Positions 1 through 6,849 of a stretch of 8,015 nucleotides of DNA are shown here, in pieces. The position numbers and the translations under genes were made by a program. The notes under the pieces were generated by a model. The model saw only the letters and a program-made list of their open reading frames with translations, searched no databases and was not told the origin of the DNA. This DNA comes from Planctomycetota bacterium (GTDB taxonomy: Bacteria; Planctomycetota; UBA1135; GCA-002686595). Position 1 is the stretch's first letter; each line of letters starts with the position of its first letter. The stretch spans positions 1 through 8,015 of the forward strand of contig WTJQ01000405.1 in assembly GCA_011524785.1 (NCBI GenBank), in the 5' to 3' direction.

Positions 1-1017
<1,017 letters not shown>

Positions 1018-1035
1018 GGCCGGCAGCGATGGATC

Positions 1036-1050
1036 GGCCCGCCGCGGGCC
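1036..1050. terminator. Candidate bidirectional terminator hairpin between convergent genes
   Basis: A perfect 6-bp GC stem (GGCCCG, loop CCG, CGGGCC) lies in the 41-bp gap between two convergent genes, where a shared terminator would be expected. Neither side has a clear T-tract, so intrinsic termination is unproven. Confidence 0.4.
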
Positions 1051-1058
1051 TCCTGGGC

Positions 1059-2381
1059 TCACTCCTCGAGCGGGAGGAGGTCCGGACGCTCGCCCCGGGC
1101 CCAGGCGTCGAGGCGGGGACGCACGAACTCGTCGAACAGGATGCGCGCGCAGGCCGCGACCGGGATGGCCAGCAGCAGTCCGTAGAACCCCGCCAGCAGG
1201 CCTCCGGCGAAGGAGGCGAAGAGGATGGCCGGGGTGGAGAGGTCCGTGCTCGGCCCCTGGATCCGCGGGGTGAGGACGTAGTCGTCGAGCGCCTGGCCCA
1301 GCTGGTAGACGACCGTGGGCGCGACCAGGATCCACCACCACGTCCCCTGCGTTCCCCCGGCACCCTCCAGGGCCATGAGGACCATGATCACGGGCAGCGC
1401 CGCGAGCGTGGCGTAGGGGACGAGGGCCAGCAGGCTGATGCCGGCCCCCACCAGGAGCGGCGCCGGCGCGCCGATCAGCGCGAAGCCGACCGTGTAGAAG
1501 AGCGCGAGCAGCAGGGCGATCAGGATGCGCCCCCGCACGAAGCCGCTGATCGCACGGTCCATGCGCGCGAGGACCTCACGGGCACGCGGCCGGCTCGCCT
1601 CGGGGACCCAGCCCCACGCGGCGCGGGCGTGCCGCGCGTGGCCCGTGATCGCGAAGTAGAGGAAGAACAGCGTCAGGAACGCCATCAGCACGGTCTGACC
1701 GGCCCACTCCGCGGTCCCCACCGCGAGGCGCGCCGCCGCTCCCCCCGTCTGGAACAGGCTGCTGGCCACGCGCTCACTGTGCGTGCCCACCCAGTGGAGG
1801 CCAGCCTCCGCCAGGCGTGCGAGGTCGGTCACGTCGGCCCCCGCGAGGCGCAGGGCAGCATCGAGGGCGCCCGTCCCCTCGGCCACGACGTCCCCTTGAG
1901 CCCGTGCGCCCACCTCGAGCACGAACGCACGCACCCCGCGCCAGGCCTCGGGGACCTGCTCCTGCAGGACGACGTCGTCGGGAGCCCGCACGCTGGCCAC
2001 CACCGCGGCCGAACCCTCCGAGACGGACACCGCGAGCCGCGCTCCCTGGAGCGCGGCGAAGGAGCCCCCCACCAGCAGCGGCACCAGCGCCAGCACGAGG
2101 CCGCCGCCGAGCACCACGCTCGTGCTGCCCGTTCTCGCGAGCGGCGTCCGCCGCTCGACGAGCGCGACGACGGGCTCGAGCAGGTAGGCCAGCAGCACCG
2201 CCAGGAGAACGGGGACCGTGACCAGGGACAGCTGGTGTCCGAGGCGCAGGAGTGCGAGGAGGGACCCCAGCACGAGCAGGTCCCGGACCCACTGGATCTG
2301 CCAGAGGTGGAGCGTGGCCCAGGCGGGCCTCCCGTCGCTGCGGGGCTCCGCGCCTTCAGCGCCCTGGGACTCGCTCGCCAT
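1059..2381 (-). CDS. AI-2E family transporter (PerM-like membrane protein)
   Basis: The 440-residue protein is a polytopic inner-membrane protein of the AI-2E transporter/PerM family, whose members export small molecules or act as ion/proton antiporters; the substrate cannot be told here. Hydrophobic segments lie at about residues 33-48, 52-75, 87-107, 229-246, 285-303, 307-336, 347-362 and 386-415. The long soluble stretch between the third and fourth (about 108-228) is typical of the family. Family-like motifs in the C-terminal half include DDYVLTPRIQG (366-376) and GLLLAIPVAA (401-410). I chose the ATG at 2381 because the reading frame upstream to 2582 is Pro/Arg-rich low-complexity sequence that does not resemble protein and overlaps the preceding gene. 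No clear Shine-Dalgarno is present. The gene lies 74 bp downstream of the pseudouridine synthase on the same strand, so co-transcription is possible. At 440 residues it is longer than many members, through its N-terminal tail and long loop. Confidence 0.88.
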   Translation of the reverse strand: MASESQGAEGAEPRSDGRPAWATLHLWQIQWVRDLLVLGSLLALLRLGHQLSLVTVPVLLAVLLAYLLEPVVALVERRTPLARTGSTSVVLGGGLVLALVPLLVGGSFAALQGARLAVSVSEGSAAVVASVRAPDDVVLQEQVPEAWRGVRAFVLEVGARAQGDVVAEGTGALDAALRLAGADVTDLARLAEAGLHWVGTHSERVASSLFQTGGAAARLAVGTAEWAGQTVLMAFLTLFFLYFAITGHARHARAAWGWVPEASRPRAREVLARMDRAISGFVRGRILIALLLALFYTVGFALIGAPAPLLVGAGISLLALVPYATLAALPVIMVLMALEGAGGTQGTWWWILVAPTVVYQLGQALDDYVLTPRIQGPSTDLSTPAILFASFAGGLLAGFYGLLLAIPVAACARILFDEFVRPRLDAWARGERPDLLPLEE

Positions 2382-2455
2382 GGCTGCAGTCTGGAGCGGC
2401 CGCCCGAGCGGATTCAAGCGAGCGGAGCACCAGGGCGGCGCTCGCAGCCTCGGCC

Positions 2456-3412
2456 TCAGGCCGGCAGCTCGGCGCGCAGCCAGTCCAGCAGCCGGGCCAT
2501 GTCGGCAGCCAGGGGCGACTCGGCCACGAGGTCCTCCCCGGTCACGGGGTGACGGAGCTCGAGGCGCTCCGCGTGGAGGCACTGGCGACGCGGGACCGGC
2601 GCGTCCGCCTGCAGCGGCGTCCGCAGCGCACCGCGGTGGCGGTACACCGAGTCCCCCACGATCGGGTGCCCCGCGTGGGTCAGGTGGACGCGCACCTGGT
2701 GCGTGCGTCCCGTACGCGGACGGGCCGCGACCAGGGCATGCCCCTGGAAGAGCTCGCGGCGCTCCATCAGGGTCGCCGCCTCACGCCCCTCCTCGCCCTC
2801 GGGCGCGATCCGCATGCGCTCGGGATGCCGCGGGTCCCGCTGCATCGGAGCCTCGATCCACTCGCTCTCGAAGCGGGGCTGGTGGTGGACGAGTGCCAGG
2901 TACGTCTTGTGGACCTCGCGGGCGGCGAACTGCGCCTGGAGTCCCTCCAGGGCCTCCGTCGTCCGCGCGATGACCATCACCCCGCTCGTGAGCCGGTCGA
3001 GGCGGTGCACGAGGCCGTGCCGCCTGGGGTCCTCGGCGGCCGCGCTCGGCCCCCTCGCGGCCTCGGCCAGCGTCACGACGGTGTCCCGGCGGGAGTGGTC
3101 GTTGGCGTGGCTGAGGAGGCCGGCCGGCTTGTCGACGAAGGCGAGGTGCTCGTCCTGGTGGAGGACGGGCAGCTCCTGGATCACGCCCCCCTCGGGCGTG
3201 GTCGGGGGCGCCAGCTCGGGCAGCTCCAGCTCGATCTCCTGCCCCCCGTCCACGAGGTGCCCCGGCCGCCGCACGACCTCGCCCCCGACGCGCACGAAGC
3301 CGCCCTTCACCACGGCCTGCAGCCGGCTGCGCGACCAGTCCGGGATCGAGCCGGCCAGGAACCGGTCGAGGCGCACGCCGCTGGCGTCCTGAGGCACGAT
3401 GAGACGCTTCAC
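2456..3412 (-). CDS. RluA-family 23S rRNA/tRNA pseudouridine synthase
   Basis: The 318-residue protein isomerises uridine to pseudouridine in structured RNA, most likely 23S rRNA (RluC/RluD type), in the cytoplasm. Residues about 12-60 form an S4 RNA-binding domain (VRLDRFLAG, SRSRLQAVVKGGFVRVGG). The catalytic domain follows: FVDKPAGLLSH at 92-102, the signature HRLDRLTSG at 136-144 with catalytic Asp139, and RTGRTHQVRVHL at 233-244. Leu141 takes the place of the acidic residue common in HRLD(R/K)DTSG, a variation that also occurs in active RluA members. S4 domain plus length favour RluC/RluD over the shorter RluA, but the target site cannot be fixed. The start is GTG: an in-frame TGA lies only three codons upstream (3419-3421), so no longer N-terminus is possible, and MKRLIVP is a normal beginning. 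The gene is divergent from the response regulator across 62 bp. Confidence 0.93.
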   Translation of the reverse strand: MKRLIVPQDASGVRLDRFLAGSIPDWSRSRLQAVVKGGFVRVGGEVVRRPGHLVDGGQEIELELPELAPPTTPEGGVIQELPVLHQDEHLAFVDKPAGLLSHANDHSRRDTVVTLAEAARGPSAAAEDPRRHGLVHRLDRLTSGVMVIARTTEALEGLQAQFAAREVHKTYLALVHHQPRFESEWIEAPMQRDPRHPERMRIAPEGEEGREAATLMERRELFQGHALVAARPRTGRTHQVRVHLTHAGHPIVGDSVYRHRGALRTPLQADAPVPRRQCLHAERLELRHPVTGEDLVAESPLAADMARLLDWLRAELPA

Positions 3413-3421
3413 TGCGCGTCA

Positions 3422-3450
3422 TTCCATCGCCGGATGGCGCGTGCTACAAC
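3422..3450 (+). promoter_or_regulatory. Weak candidate promoter for the response regulator
   Basis: In the 62-bp divergent gap, TGCTACAAC (3442-3450) resembles an extended -10 (TG, one base, then TACAAC, four of six to TATAAT). The -35 position 17 bp upstream (TTCCAT) is poor. A GGAAG at 3461-3465 could serve as ribosome binding site nine bases before the ATG at 3475. Any minus-strand promoter for the pseudouridine synthase must share this gap or lie inside the regulator; none is evident. Confidence 0.25.
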
Positions 3451-3474
3451 CGAAAGGTCTGGAAGCCCCAGGTC

Positions 3475-4521
3475 ATGATCGGACACCGACGCCCCACGAT
3501 CCTCCTCGTCGACGACGAGCCGGCCGTCCTCGAGGTCCTGGCCGCGGTCCTCGGCTCCCAGGGCTTCACGGTGGTGACGGAGACCCAGGCCACCGTGGCC
3601 GCCGCGCTGATCGAGCGGCAGGCGGCGAAGGGCGCGCCCTTCTCCGCGGTCGTGACCGACGTGATGTTCGAGGGGCGCACGGAGGGTGATGCCGTCTTGG
3701 CCGCCTGCCGCAGCGCCTCCCCGCGCACCGTGGTCGTGCTCATGACCGGCTACCCCGCCCTGGAGGGTGCGGTCTCGGCCATCAAGCAGGGGGCCCAGGA
3801 CTACATCCAGAAGCCGGTCGATCCCCAGGCCCTGGCCCAGCTGCTGCACCGGGCGCTGAGCGAGCGGCGGATCCACCGCGAGGACGTGTCGTACCTCGAC
3901 CTCGTGGACATCCTCTCGGACATGGTGGCCCACACCATCGAGCGCGTGGACCCGTACACGGCTGGGCACGGGGAGCGCACCCGCAACTACTGCCGCGAGA
4001 TCGCCGAGCAGCTCGGCCTGGATCGCAGCACGACCGAGCGCCTGGAGCTCGCCGCCATCGCGCACGACTACGGCAAGATCTACCTCGACGACCTCACCTT
4101 CCTGACCAAGAAGGGTCCCCTCACGCCGGACGAGTACCGCGAGGTCCAGCGCCATCCGGAGGTCGGCGCCAACAAGCTGGGGACGAACCCCCACCTGCTG
4201 GAGGCCTGCGCCTACATCGCCGAGCACCACGAGCGCTGGGATGGGACGGGCTACCCGCGGCGCCTGAAGGGCGGCCAGATCAGCCCCGCGGGGCGCATCC
4301 TCTGCCTCGTGGAGGTGTTCGACTCGCTGACCACGCGGCGCTCGTACAAGGATCCGTGGGACCTGGAGAAGACGCTCGACTTCTTCGAGAGCCAGTCCGG
4401 CCGCGCCTTCGAGCCCGAGGTCCTGGACGTCTTCCTGCGGCTGCTCGAGAAGCATGGCCCCGCCTGGCTGGAGGCGCCGATGCGCGACCTCGAACAGGCC
4501 GGCCTGCAGCCCGGCTCCTGA
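3475..4521 (+). CDS. Response regulator with HD-GYP domain (probable c-di-GMP phosphodiesterase)
   Basis: The 348-residue protein joins a receiver domain (about 7-128) to an HD-GYP domain (about 140-327), the RpfG architecture, without a DNA-binding domain. Such proteins are cytoplasmic and hydrolyse cyclic di-GMP (some act on cGAMP) under control of a sensor kinase. Receiver residues are intact: acidic pair Asp13/Asp14, phosphoacceptor Asp62 (VVTDVMF), Thr91 (LMTGYP), Lys113 (QKPVD). HD-GYP motifs: HGERTRNY with His165; the HD pair His197-Asp198 followed by Lys201 (AHDYGKI); His227 (HPEVG); HHERWDGTGYP (251-261); ILCLVEVFDSLTTRRSY (275-291). The last motif normally reads ADVFDAL; its first Asp, a metal ligand in solved structures, is Glu280 here. 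Tyr161 stands four residues before His165 where trimetal enzymes have Glu, so a two-metal site is more likely. No kinase is present in the window, so this is an orphan regulator as far as can be seen. Confidence 0.93.
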   Translation: MIGHRRPTILLVDDEPAVLEVLAAVLGSQGFTVVTETQATVAAALIERQAAKGAPFSAVVTDVMFEGRTEGDAVLAACRSASPRTVVVLMTGYPALEGAVSAIKQGAQDYIQKPVDPQALAQLLHRALSERRIHREDVSYLDLVDILSDMVAHTIERVDPYTAGHGERTRNYCREIAEQLGLDRSTTERLELAAIAHDYGKIYLDDLTFLTKKGPLTPDEYREVQRHPEVGANKLGTNPHLLEACAYIAEHHERWDGTGYPRRLKGGQISPAGRILCLVEVFDSLTTRRSYKDPWDLEKTLDFFESQSGRAFEPEVLDVFLRLLEKHGPAWLEAPMRDLEQAGLQPGS

Positions 4522-4559
4522 GGCCCCCCGGCCTCGGCAGTGGAACGGCCCAGGGGGCC
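4522..4559 (+). terminator. Possible terminator stem after the HD-GYP gene
   Basis: GGCCCCC immediately after the TGA (4522-4528) pairs perfectly with GGGGGCC (4553-4559), and an inner GGCC/GGCC pair (4530-4533 with 4547-4550) could shorten the loop. There is no T-tract after it, so this may be only a 3'-end stabilising or Rho-assisted structure. Confidence 0.25.
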
Positions 4560-4591
4560 GCGACGCGGGTTGCGTGCACGGCTGTCCTCTC

Positions 4592-4746
4592 GACGGATCC
4601 GTCACGGCCTTCTCCGGGCCGCGCGGCCCTTGTCATGGCACCGTTCAAGGGGCTGCGGAGGCTCGGGCAGGCTGCCCTGCGCCATCGAGGCCAGCCCCCT
4701 GCAGGGGCCTCCACCAGGGACCGGCTCGAACCGGGCTCCCGGGAGC
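4592..4746. repeat. Cluster of perfect and near-perfect palindromes
   Basis: Within 155 bp there are four perfect palindromes of 12 bp or more: GACGGATCCGTC (4592-4603), GGGCCGCGCGGCCC (4616-4629), CCCCTGCAGGGG (4696-4707) and GCTCCCGGGAGC (4735-4746). There is also GGGCAG-G-CTGCCC (4665-4677) and a one-mismatch palindrome at 4721-4734. GGAGGC (4657-4662) can pair with GCCTCC (4707-4712) around the middle ones. The 10-mer CAGGGGCCTC occurs twice (4702-4711 and 4761-4770), and either copy could pair with the upstream CCCCTG. The arrangement suggests a multi-hairpin RNA or a regulatory DNA element, but no known family is recognised. Confidence 0.6.
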
Positions 4747-4756
4747 GCCCGACGGC

Positions 4757-4784
4757 TTGCCAGGGGCCTCAGGATGCCTATCCT
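4757..4784 (+). promoter_or_regulatory. Candidate sigma70-like promoter for the SUMF1-domain gene
   Basis: TTGCCA (4757-4762, five of six to TTGACA) is followed after 16 bp by TATCCT (4779-4784, four of six to TATAAT). Transcription would begin near 4791, giving a leader of about 107 nt before the ATG at 4898. The spacer contains the second copy of the CAGGGGCCTC repeat. AGGAT/ATCCT (4771-4775 with 4780-4784) forms a small inverted repeat over the -10. The stretch is less GC-rich than its surroundings, which fits a promoter. Confidence 0.4.
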
Positions 4785-4897
4785 CTTTGCCCCTCTGTTT
4801 CCGCGCGAAACGCGCCGGCCCCGCGTGACTAGTGGTGGTGGCACTGCCTGCCCTCCGCTGGACCCGGGACCTCCGCACCTCGATCCGCTCAGAATCC

Positions 4898-6616
4898 ATG
4901 CTGCTCTCCGCCTCGATCCTCGCCGCTGCCCCCGCTCTCCTGGCCCCCCAGGACACGCCTCCCGGACTCGTCCTCATCGACGGCGGCCGGAGTGAGGTGG
5001 GGAACGACCGCAAGGTGATCGAGGGCATGCTCGAGTCGAACCCGCGCGCCGAGGGCTTCATCCGCGCGCTGGACGCCGAGACCCCCGGCCACACGGTCAG
5101 CGTCGAGGACTACTACATCGGGGCGACGGAGGTCACCAACGAGCAGTACGCCGAGTACATCAAGGCGACCGGCGAGGCTCCCCCCTACCACTGGGGCGCC
5201 AAGGCCACCGAGGAGGCGCGCGTCGCCTTCTTCCAGGACCGCTCGAACAAGGGCAAGACCTTCGACCCGGCCAAGTGGTGGGAGGACAACTGGCAGGAGC
5301 ACGCCTGGGAGATCGACCCGGACGACCTGCTGCGCCCTGTCATCTTCATCAACTACCAGGAGGCCGTGAACTACTGCGTGTGGGCCGGCCTGCGCCTTCC
5401 CAGCGAGGCCGAGTTCCAACGCGCCGTCCGCGGCAAGGGCAAGGACTTCTACCCCTGGGGCATGGAGTGGATGGGCAACTGCTGCTCGACAGCCGAGTTC
5501 AAGGCCGACAACGCCGTGCTCCTCGCAGGGATGTTCCCCGACGGCGCCACCAAGAACGGGATCCACGACCTCGCGGGCAACGTCTGGGAGTGGACCTCGG
5601 ACCCCTACAGCCCCTACCCGGGCTTCAAGCCGGGCAAGTACAAGGTCGGGAAGGAGCGCCTCGAGCCCCAGCCCACCTGGAACGCCGACTGGCGCGTGGC
5701 CGTGGGCGGCTCCTACCAGAACGACCGCATCGCCGCGCGCTGCACCACCCGCCGCGGCACCGATCGCTACCAGCGCACCTCCGGCATCGGGTTCCGCGCT
5801 GCCGCCTCGCTCGTGCCCGGCAAGGACCTCTGCGAGCGTCTCTACGAGCGTGAGGTCCGCAACAGCCGCGCCCGCTCGATCGGGACCGAGTTCAACACCT
5901 CCACGGTCTTCGCGATGGACCGCTGGCAGGCGAAGGCGACCGCCTTCACCGGGATCCAGAGCGCGAAGCTGAAGCGCCGGGAGCACTACTCCAAGTACGA
6001 GGTGCCCAGCACCTACGGCGTGATCGAGCGCTACGAGTACCTGGTCTTCAGCCCCGTCGCCCAGATCGAGGAGGCCAACGTCGGCACCTGGAAGAAGGGC
6101 ACCGTGAAGAACGGCCCGGCGACCCTGGGCTTCCTCGCCACCAGCGAGCCCATCAGCAGCCCCGCCCTGGCCGCCGGAACCTACCTCGTGGCGTTCCGCG
6201 CCGCCGGCAAGCCCGAGGCTCCCAAGGACGACGCGGAGGCCGAGGGTGACGGCGCCGCCGACAAGCTCGTCATCCGCCAGGACGACGACGAGGGGCTCCC
6301 CGTCTGGATGGCCCAGATCGACCCGATGGAGGACAACCTCCTCTTCTTCGAGGCCAAGAGCGGTGAGCTGACCGCCAGCCTCCCGGTCCGCAAGGCCCCC
6401 GAGATCGTCAAGTCCCAGGGCGCCGGCTGGCGCAAGGACAGCGAGAAGGTCGAGATCAAGGACGCCGACGGCAAGCGCGCCTTCGAGCAGCAGCCCCGCC
6501 TCACCCTGCGCGCCGAGGTCCCCCACCGTCTCCGCGGCAAGGTCCTCGCCTTCGAGCTCATGACCACCGTCGAGCCGGGGCTGATGGATCGCGCCGGCTG
6601 GCGCGGCCTGAAGTGA
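4898..6616 (+). CDS. Secreted SUMF1/FGE-fold protein lacking catalytic cysteines, with extra C-terminal domain
   Basis: The 572-residue protein starts with a short hydrophobic leader (MLLSASILAAAPALLAPQD), probably a signal peptide, though it lacks an n-region Lys/Arg. Residues about 23-305 form a formylglycine-generating-enzyme-like (SUMF1) domain: GLVLIDGG (23-30), YYIGATEVTNEQYAEY (72-87), LRLPSEAEFQRAVRG (165-179), YPWG (185-188), GIHDLAGNVWEWTSDPY (221-237), VGGSYQNDRIAAR (269-281) and GIGFR (296-300). True FGEs carry a Cu-binding cysteine pair after GGS(F/Y); here that stretch has none, and the nearest Cys (282) follows RIAAR. Sulfatase activation is therefore unlikely and a binding or other non-FGE role is inferred. 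Residues about 330-572 are a beta-rich region I do not recognise, with an acidic linker at 443-466. A GTG at 4832 would add 22 residues including Arg, but the ATG places the leader at the N-terminus. Neither start has a Shine-Dalgarno. The last codons lie in a 33-bp tandem repeat. Confidence 0.85.
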   Translation: MLLSASILAAAPALLAPQDTPPGLVLIDGGRSEVGNDRKVIEGMLESNPRAEGFIRALDAETPGHTVSVEDYYIGATEVTNEQYAEYIKATGEAPPYHWGAKATEEARVAFFQDRSNKGKTFDPAKWWEDNWQEHAWEIDPDDLLRPVIFINYQEAVNYCVWAGLRLPSEAEFQRAVRGKGKDFYPWGMEWMGNCCSTAEFKADNAVLLAGMFPDGATKNGIHDLAGNVWEWTSDPYSPYPGFKPGKYKVGKERLEPQPTWNADWRVAVGGSYQNDRIAARCTTRRGTDRYQRTSGIGFRAAASLVPGKDLCERLYEREVRNSRARSIGTEFNTSTVFAMDRWQAKATAFTGIQSAKLKRREHYSKYEVPSTYGVIERYEYLVFSPVAQIEEANVGTWKKGTVKNGPATLGFLATSEPISSPALAAGTYLVAFRAAGKPEAPKDDAEAEGDGAADKLVIRQDDDEGLPVWMAQIDPMEDNLLFFEAKSGELTASLPVRKAPEIVKSQGAGWRKDSEKVEIKDADGKRAFEQQPRLTLRAEVPHRLRGKVLAFELMTTVEPGLMDRAGWRGLK

Positions 6617-6816
6617 CCGGATCGCGCCGGCTGGCGCGGCCTGAAGTGACCGGATCGCGCCGGCTGGCACGCCTCGGCGTGGCTGCTTCGCGTCCGCAGG
6701 CGCGGCCCGGCATGAAGGGTCCGCGTCCACTGACGCGGACCGGAGAGATGGCTTGGCGCCTGCTGACGCGGCCTCGAGTCGCCGCATCGGCCCGGCTGGG
6801 CAGCGCCCCGCGTACG
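6586..6816. repeat. 33-bp tandem repeat array of about seven hairpin units
   Basis: Units begin at 6586, 6619, 6652, 6685, 6718, 6751 and 6784. Units 1 and 2 are identical over 33 bp, and unit 3 matches for its first 17 bp; later units are degenerate but keep period and layout. Each unit has a stem at unit positions 5-10 and 15-20 around a four-base loop at 11-14. Unit 1 is CGCGCC-GGCT-GGCGCG. Unit 4 keeps the stem with a G-U pair. Unit 5 is perfect over 10 bp, GGTCCGCGTC, loop CACT, GACGCGGACC. Unit 7 has GCCC-GGCT-GGGC with two inner pairs flipped relative to unit 1. Units 3 and 6 have mismatches. Because the period is 11 codons, all open frames across it give 11-residue repeats. The array covers the last codons and stop of the SUMF1-domain gene and fills most of the gap to the peptidase. 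Confidence 0.8.
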
Positions 6817-6823
6817 GGGCGCT
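6802..6823 (+). terminator. Strong hairpin upstream of the peptidase, possible terminator or attenuator
   Basis: AGCGCCCCG (6802-6810) pairs perfectly with CGGGGCGCT (6815-6823) around a CGTA loop. It is out of phase with the 33-bp array and ends 26 bp before the peptidase ATG. There is no T-tract after it (CAGGACGG follows), so it may end transcription from the SUMF1 gene only weakly, or act as a leader structure. Confidence 0.4.
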
Positions 6824-6849
6824 CAGGACGGCGGTAGACTCCGGTGGTG

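Larger units (their letters stand above)
4522..4897. other. 376-bp intergenic region, structured and apparently non-coding
   Basis: Between the HD-GYP and SUMF1 genes no convincing gene is seen. Open frames here encode Arg/Pro/Gly-rich low-complexity peptides without a ribosome binding site. The region holds a possible terminator at its left end, a cluster of palindromes in the middle, a candidate promoter at 4757-4784, and a probable 5' leader of roughly 107 nt. That leader contains a short hairpin, GCGCG-AAA-CGCGC (4803-4815). I found no tRNA, SRP RNA, tmRNA or RNase P signature in it. Confidence 0.6.

Noticed and set aside
1028..1050. GATGGATCG followed by a GC hairpin, resembling the start of the 33-bp array at 6583
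   Set aside because: Similarity beyond the shared 9-mer is weak, and the same 9-mer also occurs inside the peptidase coding sequence, so chance is likely.
1029..2552. 507-codon plus-strand open frame opposite the AI-2E transporter gene
   Set aside because: It is a mirror frame created by GC-biased codons. Its product is low-complexity Arg/Glu/Gln/Pro with no domain, whereas the minus strand encodes a clear polytopic membrane protein.
3409..4605. 398-codon minus-strand frame opposite the HD-GYP gene
   Set aside because: The opposite strand has intact receiver and HD-GYP motifs; this frame gives Val/Leu/Gly/Arg-rich sequence without motifs.
4656..4760. tRNA-like stretch (CTCGAACC resembling a T-loop)
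   Set aside because: No proper T-stem, anticodon arm or 7-bp acceptor stem can be formed around it; the similarity is a near-palindrome only.
4522..4831. Integron attC-like site suggested by the clustered inverted repeats
   Set aside because: No GTTRRRY/RYYYAAC core pair and no integrase gene; the palindromes are separate rather than nested.
4635..4832. Small frame starting MAPFKGLRRLGQ in the intergenic region
   Set aside because: No ribosome binding site and low-complexity continuation; it runs through the palindrome cluster and the candidate promoter, so coding is unlikely.
4889..6787. 632-codon minus-strand frame opposite the SUMF1 gene
   Set aside because: It is the antisense shadow of a well-supported gene. 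Its apparent APAGAIRSLQA peptide repeats are only the 33-bp DNA repeat read in that frame.
6586..6816. CRISPR array
   Set aside because: The units are directly abutting 33-bp repeats with no spacers between them, and no cas gene is present.
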